From: Lindgomyces ingoldianus
Taxonomy: Eukaryota; Ascomycota; Dothideomycetes; Pleosporales; Lindgomycetaceae
Length of the DNA: 64,000 nt
NCBI RefSeq assembly: GCF_010093535.1
Contig: NW_022985226.1
Location: 1-64,000 of the forward strand
Reading direction: 5' to 3'
A program made the translations under genes and the position numbers. Shown here in pieces: positions 35,101-46,523 of this stretch; position 1 is the first letter of the stretch, and every line of letters starts with the position of its first letter. Under the pieces are notes generated by a model. It had not been told where the DNA came from. It searched no databases and was given only the letters and a program-made list of their open reading frames with translations.

Positions 35101-37694
35101 GTAGCTAATAGTGTTTTAAACTTAATATAGACTATTTAAGTACTTAGTAATGCCTTTTAGCTTAGCTAACATGCCTAGTACTTTTTAACATTTTATAAAT
35201 AACTTGCTCTAACCCTACCTAAACATGTTCTGTACTATATATATTAATAATATTTTAATTTATAGTAATAGCTTTTTAGAGCACAAACAGCATGTACGCC
35301 TAGTGCTAAAGGCTATAGAAGAAGTAGGTTTATAACTTAATATAGACAAATGCAAGTTCTACTAATTAAAAGTTATATATTTAAGATATATAATCTTTAT
35401 AGATAGCATTTAAATAGACCCTATTAATGTTTAGACTATGCTAGATTAGTAATACCTAAAGAATATAAAAGATGTTTAAGCTTTTATAAAATTTACTAAC
35501 TTTTACTAATAATTTATTAATAACTTTTTATAGCTAGTAAGCTTTATAATTACACTTACTAAAAAAAAAATTTAATTTAACTTTAACTTAAATTACTAAT
35601 AGTCTTTTAACTAGCTAAAAAAAGCTTTTACTAAAGCTTTAATACTCTACTACTTTAACTTTAAACTACTAAGACTTGTAGAAGCTAATGCCTTAGACTA
35701 CATAGTAGCAGAAGTTCTTTTCTAGACTAAGCTAGACAGGACTATTAGGCCTATTGCATACTTTTTAAAAAAAATAAGCTTTATAAAAGGTAATTATAAA
35801 ATTTATAATAAAAAATTACTTACTATAGTACACTACTTTAAATAATAGCAACCTAAACTAAAAGGTGCAGTGCATCTAATATAGGTTTTATTTAACTATA
35901 AAAACTTATAGTACTTTGCAACTATAAAATAACTTAGCTACTAATAAGCTTATTAGTCTAAATATTTATTTTATTTTATTTTTAAGATTACTTATTATTT
36001 TAGTTAAGATAGAGGGAAACTAAATGCTTTTATAAAGTAATTTTAAAACATCTTTACTTAAAAAAAAGTGTAAAAGGCTTAACACTAAACTTTACTTTAA
36101 CTTAAGCTATTTTTAAACGTTAACTTCAACAAAATAAATTAAATAATTAATTAAATTATTACTAATAAGTATCTAAATAATAAATTTATCTAAGAAACTT
36201 TAGACCTACTTTAAAATAGCGCTAGTTAGTTAAAGAAGGTAACACTAGCTAACTATAAAAACTAAAATAGTAAGCTATATTACTATAACTAACTTATAAT
36301 CTTTAATTCTAATAAACTAAGAATTAAACTACTTTAAATTATACATAACTTGCCTGTTAAAGGACACTTAGGTAGAGAAAAGACTTTTAACCTACTATAA
36401 AGAGAGTACTACTAGCCCTGCATGTTCTATACTGTACGCTAATATGTATTATGTTACTATACTTGCTGTAAAGTAAAAGCCTTTTAAAAAAAGTATAATA
36501 GCCTACTTAAACTGCTTTTAATTCTTAAATAAGCTTAAAAAAACATATTAATTAATTTTATTATAAACCTACTTCTATCTAAAAGGTATATAAATATTAT
36601 AGTAGTTGTTAATTACTTAACTAAGTATTAACACTTAATACTATGTTCCTCTATAACTGCCCCTAATATAGCCTAGTTATTCTACTAATACATATAAGTT
36701 TACTATAGCCTACTTAATATAATTATATTAGATAGAAGTACATAGTTTATTTTAGCCTTTTAGAATAAACTTTATAAATAGCTTTAAATTATCTCTTATT
36801 TATCTACAGCTTTTTACCTAAAGACTAATAGCTAGACTAAGAACATAAACACTATAATAAAATAAGTCTTATAAGTGTACATAAACTACTAGTAAGATAA
36901 CTAGGTAAAATAGTTAGCTATAGTATAGTTTAAAGCTAATAACATAACATTTAAATTAACATAAGTATCCTTGTTTTTAGTAAACTACAGATACTACCTT
37001 TAAATAGAATTTAAACTACTTTTAAATACCTCTTAACTAACTTATTAATTTATATAAGTAATAAATATAAATAAACTTCTTAATAAAATCTAAAATATAT
37101 TTAAATATATTTATAAAAAGCTTATATAGGCTTAAGCTTTTTAATAAGAGTACATAAACTAATTCTAAACTTTTGCCTTTATGTATGCAGCTAGCAAGAA
37201 GGTCTAGCTAGACACTAGAAATATTTAAATAAACTAATAATTAAAGAAACTTAATTAAAAAAACTTTAGCCTCTTTATAGTAGCCTATATAGTTTTATTA
37301 CATGCTTACTAATTAATCCTACCTAACAGCATAAAGATACACCCTGTGTTCTATGTATTATTGCTGCGCTAAGTAGCCTTTAAATCTAACTATCTACCTA
37401 GATAGCTAAACCTGCTACTTAAACCTATTATTATAAATAATAAACTAGAATATGTTATAGAAAATGTTAAATAGATTTAGTTTAATAAAAAGAAACATAT
37501 CTATAAATACTTTATAAAATAGACTAGATATAATAAACTGTTATAGGAACCTGTAGAAGCTCTGCAAGAGAACTTTACAGTAACTTAATTTTATGCTTAA
37601 TACTTATTTAAACTAAACTTATACCTTAATAAAAACAACCTAATGCTAGAACTACTAATGTAAAGGATTTCCTTTCTAATAAAAAAGGAAGTAC
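32109..37694 (+). pseudogene. gag-pol relic of chromovirus copy B
   Basis: Colinear with copy A. The reverse transcriptase box near 35236 again reads YINN, and the integrase and chromodomain segments are present in the same order. It is more strongly mutated than copy A (TTT runs in place of CCT/CTC). The TRIM interrupts the leader/gag at 32302. Confidence 0.9.
32302..32855 (-). mobile_element. TRIM copy 2, complete and nearly unmutated
   Basis: 554 bp with 127-bp LTRs (32302-32428; 32729-32855) and a perfect TTAAG duplication (32297-32301; 32856-32860). The empty site is visible at 17750-17765. Element sense is minus: the polypurine AAGAAGGGGGA precedes the LTR at 32428, and the primer site is next to the LTR at 32729. 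The interior is GC-rich and non-coding. It is the youngest layer of the nest. Confidence 0.95.
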
Positions 37695-38012
37695 TGTTAC
37701 AGTATCCTTCTTAGATCCTAGACATAACTATATTAGACATGTACTAGAGTATTATTAGTGCATGTTTAACATAAATATAACATAACATAGACATAAACTT
37801 AAGCATAAACTGCTTTAATACTAACTAAACTTAAAATAGGCTTAATTTATACCTAAAGTGCTTAGACTTTTAAGCTAAGTATTTAATTACTAATTTCTTT
37901 TTAAACCTTTCTATTCCTTACACAACGTCTTATACCTACTATAATACCTTACATAGTAATTAAACTAGACCTCTGTGAAGCTCTATAACCTTACTTGTGC
38001 ACAATTGTAACA
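37695..38012 (+). repeat. 3' LTR, chromovirus copy B
   Basis: TGTTACAGTATCC start, ATTGTAACA end, followed by the ACCTC duplication. The polypurine tract is mutated to AAAAAAGGAAG. Confidence 0.92.
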
Positions 38013-38017
38013 ACCTC

Positions 38018-38330
38018 TCTTTATAAGCAACTAGTAACAAATTTTATCTTAATACATCTACTTGCTTTATATTAGCTTATTATAGAGCGTGTTAGCGTTT
38101 TAAGCGCCTATCTTAATAAGCTGCCTAAGTGTTGCTGTTAAAGGCTTTTAAGTAGTGCTAAATGCCTTAAGATTCTCCTCTATGTTATAAATAGCTTGCT
38201 TAGAGCAGTCCTTGCAGTTAGTAATTGCTTTAATAAGCTATCTTAGCAAAAGAAAGCGCTAAATATTAAGCCTAGTACAACTACTTAATCCTTGCTTGTA
38301 GATAAGAGGTATAGGTTAGAGGTTTAGGAC
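38018..38330 (-). pseudogene. N-terminal part of the Tc1-like transposase
   Basis: The minus strand reads IKAITNCKDCSKQAIYNIEE followed by a second helical part (about 38230-38040). This fits the paired helix-turn-helix DNA-binding region before a DDE_3 core. It is separated from the core only by chromovirus copy B. The assignment is by position and helical pattern, not by a strict motif. Confidence 0.55.
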
Positions 38331-38464
38331 GCGTTAGCGCGTTAGCGCAGCAGCAACGCTGTGAGCTTGAAACATAGGGTCCTATTACACTAGAAAAGCT
38401 GTTAGTATAGCCTGTTATGTGTACTTAAATAGCCTTATCTTTTTTACCTAACTAATTAATATTA

Positions 38465-38574
38465 TAGGGCGATTTGTGGCTGCATAGGGCAATTTGCAGT
38501 TTGCTAGCAAAATACGCGCGCGAAAAAAAGGGCGAGGGTGACGCCAAGCATTGCACCGATTTTTGAATACGATA
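38465..38574 (-). repeat. Right terminal inverted repeat of the 9.8 kb element
   Basis: Inverted partner of 28751-28860, ending GAATACGATA next to GATC. Confidence 0.88.
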
Positions 38575-38578
38575 GATC

Positions 38579-38716
38579 GGAAAAACAAAAGCCGAGCAAC
38601 ACGAGTAGAGCAGAAAAAGGATTGATAGATCAATACAATCAATCAATCATCCCATACATCATATCCAAACCCATCATTCATCTTAGGAAGCCCAGAAACA
38701 GTGCTTCAATCTGACA
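38579..38716 (+). repeat. Copia 5' LTR, second part
   Basis: Resumes GGAAAAACAAAAGCCGAGC and ends CAGTGCTTCAATCTGACA. It is followed by the leader ATTAAGAGTCTCAG. Confidence 0.92.
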
Positions 38717-38748
38717 ATTAAGAGTCTCAGTGCCTCCATCAATACAAA

Positions 38749-39078
38749 ATGGCCACCCAGCCTCCTCGAGACGAGACAGTCGTCCTTCGAGACCACACCG
38801 ACTACAGAGCCTGGATGATGCAGCTGCAATCGAGATGTGTAGCGCACGGCATCTGGCCGCAAGTGGATCCTAAGTTGACCATCCAAATGATCTCCAAACC
38901 AAGAGCTCCAGAGATGCCGCTAATAGCTGAGTTTTCACCAGCCTCGAACGTCGAAACGCCTACGCACATGAACGAGCTATTAACAAGCGGTGTTAGAGCC
39001 TTTAAAGAAGCTATTAAATACTACAAGATTAAGGCTAACAAGTATAAGAGTAATAGACATAATTATAAAAGAGAGTAA
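38749..39078 (+). pseudogene. Copia gag N-terminus, undamaged stretch
   Basis: Starts ATGGCCACCCAG 33 bp after the LTR and encodes 109 residues. The conserved copia gag opening VVLRDHTDYRAWMMQLQ is intact and a TAA, probably a mutated Gln codon, ends it. Codon use and GC content up to about 38995 are normal, then turn AT-rich abruptly. Together with 39079-43452 it is one gag-pol gene; gag would coat the element RNA in virus-like particles. Confidence 0.8.
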
Positions 39079-42000
39079 TTAAGCCTCTAACAGATTATTG
39101 TCTTTATCTAGTTAACAGTTAGCCTGCATCTGCAGTGTACATGCTGTTCCCTAGATTAACTACTTAGACAGTGGGTTACAAACCTTAAAGCTATAGTAGG
39201 TGTTAATAACTAATTTAAATAAGAACGCGCGCACAACTAATATAATGCATCTTTAAAGCTACTAAGAAACGCAAGCATCTAGGACCTATAGCTAGCAAAG
39301 TATAATTACGCTGCTATAGAAGCAGAGACACAAAATGTTCTAGAAACAACGCAGTTTAATGCTGTTGCAAAGGACTTTCTAACTACTATAAATAAAGTTG
39401 CCCTTTATTAGTCTATAACCTTTTAGGAAAGCAAACAGTTTACACTAAACATAAATTAGAAAGAAATAATAAAGCGCTTTTAAGAACATATAATGTTAAA
39501 TTATCTAATATGTATAAGAAAGCATAAGGCTGCCTTTACAACAAATAACTTATTATACCTTACTAAAAGTAAGAAGACTACCTAAGGCATAAATAGGGAC
39601 GCCTGTAGTGTAGAAGTTGTAATGTTAAGAAAATAAAGTAAACCTTAACATTAACATTATTAAGAAGATAATAGAAAGTTATTTTTAAGCTAAAAACTTG
39701 CTAAAACAGGAGGCACTAAATGTCCTACATGCAGACACATTTATGCACTAAAGGACTGCTTCTATGTCTATCTAGATAGAGCACTAGACTAGTAGATGCT
39801 AAATAAGAAAGTTAAAAAGCTTATAGCATTAAAGCGTAAGCATAACTTAGAATTTTAAGGCCTACTTAAAGGGCAGCGCAGACATAATTTAAGAATACTA
39901 ATTCTAAAGAGTTTACATACACCTATGCTAGAGATACAAGAAGACTAACTTAAAAGCTAGAAAGTATTAAGAGTTAAGGCAGCTGCATTACTAGCTATAG
40001 TTAATTTAAACTAGAACAGATATCTGCTAAAAGAATTATTTATTCTTAACTTAGGCTTAACATACTATATTATAAATAATTCTAATTAGATCTATAACTA
40101 TTGTCTACTAACACTAAAAGACTTTATCTAGTCTAGAAACTTTTATATATAGATTTAAGGCTATAGATTAATTACACTAAGCTTAAAAAGTAAGCATAGA
40201 ACACATAGTTAAGCATACAGTCTTGTACTACATAACGCTGCACTGTGCCTAGACCTGCTGTGCAACCTAGTCTTGTTCTGCCTACTGCAACAAAAAGGAA
40301 TCTAGTAAGACACACAAGCAGAGCTAACTGCTTTAAAGGCCTTAAACAGAACAATAATTAAAAATCTTATAAAGATCTATAGCTAATAAGTGTTAGAGTA
40401 CTATCTACTATAAGAGAGCTTATATTATACACACATAATTAACATAAGAACTAAACATAGTCTATAAAAAGCATTAGTAGAGCTATAGCATAAGCATCTA
40501 AAACACCCTAGACTAGCTACACTTTAACACCTTATATAGTAAGCTAAGAGGGTGTAAATTAAAGAAATTATAACAGTCTAATATAACTTCTATAGCAGAG
40601 CTAAGATATAATAATAAATTAGCTGCGCACTACAAATTAGCAATAGTAGACTTAGTAAAAGACTGTTAATTAATTTCTATGCATATAAAGCACAAAGCAT
40701 TATAAAAGAGCAGAGTTAAATGCTAATTACTAATAAGTATTCTAGCCTCTAGTAGAACCTGTACTTTAAAGATAATAGGCTTACTAAATTAATTATTAAA
40801 GCTCTTATAATCTTTATCCTTTTTCTAAAAAACTATTATAACATTACTATAAAAGTTATTAAAGCTAACAATAAGATTATAATAGTAAAACTAAATGTAG
40901 AACGCTAGCTAGCATTGCATAGAATAACTATTAAGCCTTTAGCACTAGATACATAAGCCTAGAACAGAGGAGCTAAACACTTAGAGGGTGTAAATAAGAA
41001 GAAGTCACAGGCTATGCAACTAGATGCTAACCTACTATAAAACATATAGCCATACATTACTAGAGCCAGCGTATACCTATACAATTAGACGCTAAACTAT
41101 GCTAACAACTAGAAGACACTATACAAGATCTTCTTTACATAAGTAGCTCTAAATAATAAAGTTATTATATTAATTTAAAAGCTAAGCTTTACACATTTAA
41201 AAGCCTATAGCTGTAAAGCATTTATAATAACTAATAACACGCATTAAAATAAATCTAAGCTATAAAGGCTAGACCTAAAAGCGTAGATTAGATATCTAGT
41301 TAGGTACTAATTATTAAACATCTACTGCGTATAGATACTACTGCTAGTAAAAGTAATCTATACACATAATGTTATTTTTAACAAACACTTAATCTTTAGC
41401 AGTAAGCCTAAAAACCTAATAAATAACCTTATGCATAACATAGTAAAGGAAATTATAACATATATTAGAATAATTAAGCTTCTAACACCTAGTTATTAGC
41501 TAGAGATAAAGTTGTTCTATAAAGACAACACTATAGATAATACATTAAATTTTAATAAAGTAGACCTACTAGGCTACTATTAAGAAAGGAAGATTAGAGA
41601 TAACTATCTGTCTTCTTTAAATACTCTGCTACCTGCAGCATTGCTTATGCAGTTAATAGCTAGAGCAGCACTAAAGCTAAGCTAAATAGAGTTATTAAAG
41701 ACTATACTATAAGCTATAGCCTTTATAGCTAGTATAAGATCTAGAAGTGTAAAAAAACATAGTAGCAAGACGCTAGATAAAGCAGCATTAAAAAAAATAC
41801 TATTTAAAAAAAAGACACCTTATAGAAGCTAGCTGCTACCTTTGCTATTAACTAAAAAGTAACTAGAAAAGCACTCTCTACATAAAATGTTTAAAGCAGC
41901 AGAAAGAACGCACCTAGACAGTTATTAGACAATAAAATTCTAGACAGAGGTCTAGATAAAGCTAATTAAGGCAGCTAGACAGCAGATTTTAGATTGTATG

Positions 42001-43452
42001 TAGGTGTACACCTATAAGCTTAATAAGCACTATAGATTGCAAAGATGCAAGGCGTAACTAGTAGTCTGCAGTAATTAACAAAGAAACATTACTACACAAG
42101 ATACCTATGCTGCTACCCTAGCAGAACGCTTATTTTAAATGCTAATAGCAATATCTGCACGCTTTAACCTAGAGCTTAAATAATATAACATAACTAACGC
42201 GTTTGTACATGCAGCAATTAACTGCAATATCTACATGCAGATGCTAAAAGGCTATTAGAAATTAGGTATAATACTAAAGCTTTAAAAAGCACTATATAGC
42301 CTACAAATTTCTTCTTTACTCTAGCAACACTATTTTATAACAACTCTTAAAGACCTTAGGTTCTTAGCTGTACTACATAAACCCTACTGCATAACTAAAG
42401 CTAGAATATTTGTTTTTTTTTACGTAGACAACTTTATTGTTGCGTACAGAAAAGGCTCTAAAGCAGATGCACAGCGTGTAGTAGACTAGTTACAAGAGAA
42501 GTATACCCTAACAGGAGGCAAGAACCTATAATAGTTTCTAGGAGTTAAGATTATTAGAGATTAATAGCAATAAATAATTTAGCTATTATAGACCTTATAT
42601 ATTAACAAGATAGCTAGGCTAGCTAACAGAAAGGACCTGCAGCACGCTACACCTATAAGTAGGATTAAACTTATGCTGTAATCTAGTTTTGCAACTCTAT
42701 TAGAAGTAAATTAATATTAGTAGAAGATTAGATCTCTGCTCTTTGCAGTAGTTACTATAAGACTAGACATTGCCTTTACTACATCACGCCTTGCACAGTT
42801 TCTCACAAATCCCGCATCTAACTATTAGGATGCAGCTGATTAAGCTATCCTGTACCTACATGCGACACAGACGTACGCACTCTAATTAGGAGGAGAAGAC
42901 TACCTTATAGTAGCAAGCAATGCGTTATTTGCAGATAATACACTAAATAAGAAAAGCTCTTAGGGCTACATTATTTAACTATTTAGTAGATAGATTACAT
43001 AGTAAGTAAATAAACAAGATATAGTCACAACATTAACAATAGAAGCAGAATTACTTGCACTGTTCTAAGTTGCTAAGGAAGCTATGTTTACAAAAATGCT
43101 TCTTAACAAACTATAAGTTAAGCTGCCTAACTTAACTATTATAATTTAGTGCGACAACAAGCAGACAATCTGACTAGTAAACAAAGAGATATCTCAACTT
43201 TAAACCAAGCTCTGACATGTCAACATCTATAACTACTGGCTCCAACAGGAAGTCTTTTAACAAACAATTAAGGTTGTCTATGTCCCCTCTAGCGAGATGC
43301 TTGCGGACGGACTCACTAAAGCGCTTCTAGCCAGCAAATGGCCAAGCTTTCTTCAGCAAATTCGGCTAGTCGACGTCAGGGAGAGGATAGTCAGTCAGGA
43401 AGCGGATATGGAAGAGATTGAAGCAAGAATGGAAGCCCTGGAAGCATACTAA
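39079..43452 (+). pseudogene. Copia gag-pol relic
   Basis: A gag zinc-binding motif is visible near 39720 (CPTCRHIYALKDC). Integrase follows around 40480-41300 (HKHLKHPRLATLQHL; later RYLVRYQLL-type end). Reverse transcriptase is near 42150-42450; the catalytic YVDD at 42421-42432 is YVDN. RNase H ends at 43452 with an intact VPSSEMLADGLTKAL and a coiled-coil-like tail EEIEARMEALEAY. The interior is full of RIP stops, but the last 300 bp are clean. Confidence 0.88.
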
Positions 43453-43501
43453 GGTTGCGCAATCGGGAACCAGCTTGAAGCATGTCCAAGCTGAGGGGGT
43501 G

Positions 43502-43592
43502 TGTCAGATATGCGCACCTACTGTCAAGACAGGAGGAACGCTTGACGAAAGCTGCTACATAGTACGAGCAATAAGCTCGAACAGTATGTTGC
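43502..43592 (+). repeat. Copia 3' LTR, truncated by the assembly gap
   Basis: Identical to the start of the 5' LTR up to CAGTATGTTGC, where the Ns begin exactly at the minisatellite. Confidence 0.92.
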
Positions 43593-44261
43593 NNNNNNNN
43601 NNNNNNNNNNNNNNNNNNNNNNNNNNNNNNNNNNNNNNNNNNNNNNNNNNNNNNNNNNNNNNNNNNNNNNNNNNNNNNNNNNNNNNNNNNNNNNNNNNNN
43701 NNNNNNNNNNNNNNNNNNNNNNNNNNNNNNNNNNNNNNNNNNNNNNNNNNNNNNNNNNNNNNNNNNNNNNNNNNNNNNNNNNNNNNNNNNNNNNNNNNNN
43801 NNNNNNNNNNNNNNNNNNNNNNNNNNNNNNNNNNNNNNNNNNNNNNNNNNNNNNNNNNNNNNNNNNNNNNNNNNNNNNNNNNNNNNNNNNNNNNNNNNNN
43901 NNNNNNNNNNNNNNNNNNNNNNNNNNNNNNNNNNNNNNNNNNNNNNNNNNNNNNNNNNNNNNNNNNNNNNNNNNNNNNNNNNNNNNNNNNNNNNNNNNNN
44001 NNNNNNNNNNNNNNNNNNNNNNNNNNNNNNNNNNNNNNNNNNNNNNNNNNNNNNNNNNNNNNNNNNNNNNNNNNNNNNNNNNNNNNNNNNNNNNNNNNNN
44101 NNNNNNNNNNNNNNNNNNNNNNNNNNNNNNNNNNNNNNNNNNNNNNNNNNNNNNNNNNNNNNNNNNNNNNNNNNNNNNNNNNNNNNNNNNNNNNNNNNNN
44201 NNNNNNNNNNNNNNNNNNNNNNNNNNNNNNNNNNNNNNNNNNNNNNNNNNNNNNNNNNNNN
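43593..44261. other. Assembly gap (669 N)
   Basis: It begins in the copia 3' LTR minisatellite. Sequence after it does not continue the LTR or the interrupted TRIM LTR, so the join may not be colinear. Any frame across it is meaningless. Confidence 0.99.
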
Positions 44262-46199
44262 CCTTCTAATAAAAATTTTCTGTTACTAAAAAAAACTAGA
44301 CTAAAAACTTAATACTAATATAATACTAATATAATACTTATATTATAATGTTTTTATTTAGTAGTAACTAGCAGTATAGTTATTATTAATATAGTAAATT
44401 CATTATTTATAGTAATAAGTGTTTACTTACATTACTTATATAGTTTAGTTAATGTAGTTAGTTTCTTTTTTCGCTATTCTCTAAATCTCTACTATGTAAG
44501 TATTATTATACACTTAACATCTTACAGCTTAGTCTACTAACTAATTATAGTGTTAAAAAGAAACTACTATACTGCTTTACATCTCTTTTAGAGCCTCTTT
44601 AGAGGCTTTTTAAGTTATCTGCTTTTAGGCTGTCTATACTCTTACTTATAGCTTTTAACTTACATTTTTTAGTTATTAGTTTTTTAAATTAAAAAATTGC
44701 AAATATTATACCTTTTATAATAAAAAATATAACTTTATATAAATATAGTTTAATACTGCTAGGGTATAGTTTACTAACACACATGTAGGTTTTTTTTATT
44801 ATAAGAAGAAGTTTCTAGTTCTTTAGAGCTATTTTAAGCTATAAGTAGCAGCCTAAAACATAGGAAGTAAAGAAGATAAAAAGAGGGCCTTTAAAGCTAT
44901 TTTAGAGTTTGCTTAAAACCTAGTGTAAGTAGCATAAGTTATAAAAAGTTAGAAAGCTAGTCTTTCTATAGCTAGTGTCTAGGTAGCCTTATTCTAGTAA
45001 AATACTAAGCCGCTTTATTAAGTTTTAGCTTTAAAAGCTTTAGTGTTTAACTTTTAAGCAGATATTACAGCACTCTTAGGCAGCTAAAGATAAAGTAGAG
45101 GGGGTTTAGCAGAAGTCTAAAAAGAAAGAAGAAGAGAAGAAAAAAGAGAAAGAAAAGTAGAAAAAAAAAAGAAAAGTCTAAAGGTGTCTAACAGCTTACT
45201 ATTAAACCTCTCTAGTGTAATATCTATAAAGTTATAATACTATTATATATAACTATAAATTAACTTTTTACTGTTATACTTTATTATCTACTTAGTAATT
45301 TATGCCTTTTATACTAGCTTTAAAAGCTTTAATCTACTTACATAAAGCTTTTAAAAGTTCTAGCTAATTTAAATGCTTATTATAAAAAGCTTTTAGTTTA
45401 TAAAAAACTAATAAAATTTAAAGCTTTATACTAGACTAAATTAGAGTTATAGTTTACTTATTTTACCTAGTACTTAAGTATTTTTTAGTAAAGCTAACTA
45501 GTAAGTATTTTTTCTACTTCTTACTTCTCTACTTTATTAATAGTAATTCTAGGGGGTTTTAAAAGCTTAGGTTTTAAAAGCTGATTTTAGAAGTCTTTAT
45601 AAAGTATATTTAGTGTTAAATAGGCTCTAACAGCTAGCTGCTTATAGTATAAGCACTTAAGTAGCAAGAGTAAGAGTAGTGTACAGTGTGCACAGCGTAC
45701 AAGGTAGGTAAGGTAAGGGCAACATGTTTCTAGTTCTATTACTCTTATCTTTCCTCTGTATAGAGAAAAAAGAGAATATTTAGATGTTTACACATAAAGG
45801 TTTACACACAAGCATTATGTAACATAGATACATAGTCCTGCTTATGTGTAATTACTTATATCTAAACTATAACACTACTACTGCGTATAGACACTAGCAA
45901 CTTTTCTTTTTATCTAAAAAGTTGCCTTTTGTACATGTTACCTCTCTTCTATCTATGTAGGTCTATCTAATTACGTTTTGCCTTTACTCTACTTTATTTA
46001 TTAAGACTTACCTTAGTAATGCTGTATGTTAAAATAGGCTAGTTACACTATATAAATAGCTCTATAAATAGTGTAAAGTGTTTTAGGCTATTATTATCTA
46101 GCCTTTATGCGCTTGCCTTGTAAGTAATTTAGCAGTGTATAAGCTGTTTTATGTAGGGTTTTGTGCTATAATAGTGTGGGATCTTTGCGTAGGCAGGTG
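44262..46199. other. RIP-decayed TE sequence, unclassified
   Basis: AT-rich DNA. 44310-44345 has a short tandem repeat of CTAATATAATA. A plus-strand stretch at 44870-45180 reads like a DNA-binding or charged N-terminus (AFKAILEFA, later KKKEEEKKKEKEK), but no catalytic motif was found. Confidence 0.4.
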
Positions 46200-46337
46200 C
46201 GTAGGGAGGTGTATATAATAAGGTCTTCTCTTCTTCTTTACCTTCTCTTTTTTATCCTTTACTTTTTAAGCCTTACTGTATAATTCCCTAGCTCTTTTCT
46301 CTTTTTGTACAGTACTAACAGTGATAGATACTTCTGC

Positions 46338-46388
<51 letters not shown>

Positions 46389-46523
46389 TACAGAGAGATG
46401 TCTCTCCAGCCTTCCTACTCTACTACCAGCGCTGTTAGTGCGGGCGTCTTTAACGTCCTTGTGCAGTCTAGCGGCCTAGAGCGCATCTGTGTTACTCTTC
46501 TAACTAGTTTTACTACTAATTAG
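46200..46523 (+). other. Possible TE promoter and short 5' reading frame
   Basis: A TATA-like GTATATAATAAGG (about 46210) is followed by a long CT tract (46224-46260), a (CA)23 repeat and ATGTCTCTCCAGCC at 46398. A 41-residue frame from there (MSLQPSYSTTSAV...) keeps normal composition, then ends at TAG (46521-46523). It looks like the 5' end of a decayed transcription unit; its product is not recognised. Confidence 0.35.
46341..46386. repeat. (CA)23 microsatellite
   Basis: Uninterrupted CA dinucleotide array of 46 bp. Confidence 0.97.

Larger units (their letters stand above)
31791..38012 (+). mobile_element. Full-length chromovirus copy B, carrying a TRIM
   Basis: Same family as 17251-22910: LTRs 31791-32108 and 37695-38012, 318 bp each. 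A perfect ACCTC duplication flanks it (31786-31790; 38013-38017). It is inserted in the transposase gene of the TIR element. It is longer than copy A only by the 554-bp TRIM and its duplication. Confidence 0.95.
28751..38574. mobile_element. TIR DNA transposon inserted in the copia LTR, GATC duplication
   Basis: About 110-bp inverted repeats (28751-28860; 38465-38574) begin TATCGTATTCAAAAATCGG. The 4 bp GATC are repeated on both sides (28747-28750; 38575-38578); the uninterrupted LTR copies at 7131 and 48270 have a single GATC. Removing the chromovirus leaves about 3.6 kb. It holds a plus-strand unknown coding relic and a minus-strand Tc1-like (DDE_3) transposase relic. A 4-bp duplication is unlike Tc1/mariner TA insertion, so the superfamily is open. 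Confidence 0.85.
28438..43592 (+). mobile_element. Ty1/copia retrotransposon, split by nested insertions, 3' LTR in assembly gap
   Basis: 5' LTR 28438-28750 plus 38579-38716 (about 451 bp), interior 38717-43501, 3' LTR from 43502 running into the gap. It inserted into the TRIM 3' LTR after CAAGT (28433-28437), presumably its target duplication. The partner copy is hidden in or lost at the gap. The polypurine CTGAGGGGGTG precedes the 3' LTR. Reconstructed length without the nest is about 5.7 kb. The same family left solo LTRs at 4528, 7131, 7768 and 48270. Confidence 0.93.

Noticed and set aside
38749..39078. Independent host gene of 109 residues
   Set aside because: It directly follows the copia 5' LTR and matches the copia gag start; it is the element's own first frame.
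43418..44269. 283-residue frame with a long run of X
   Set aside because: It crosses the assembly gap and is only the copia pol end plus LTR plus Ns.
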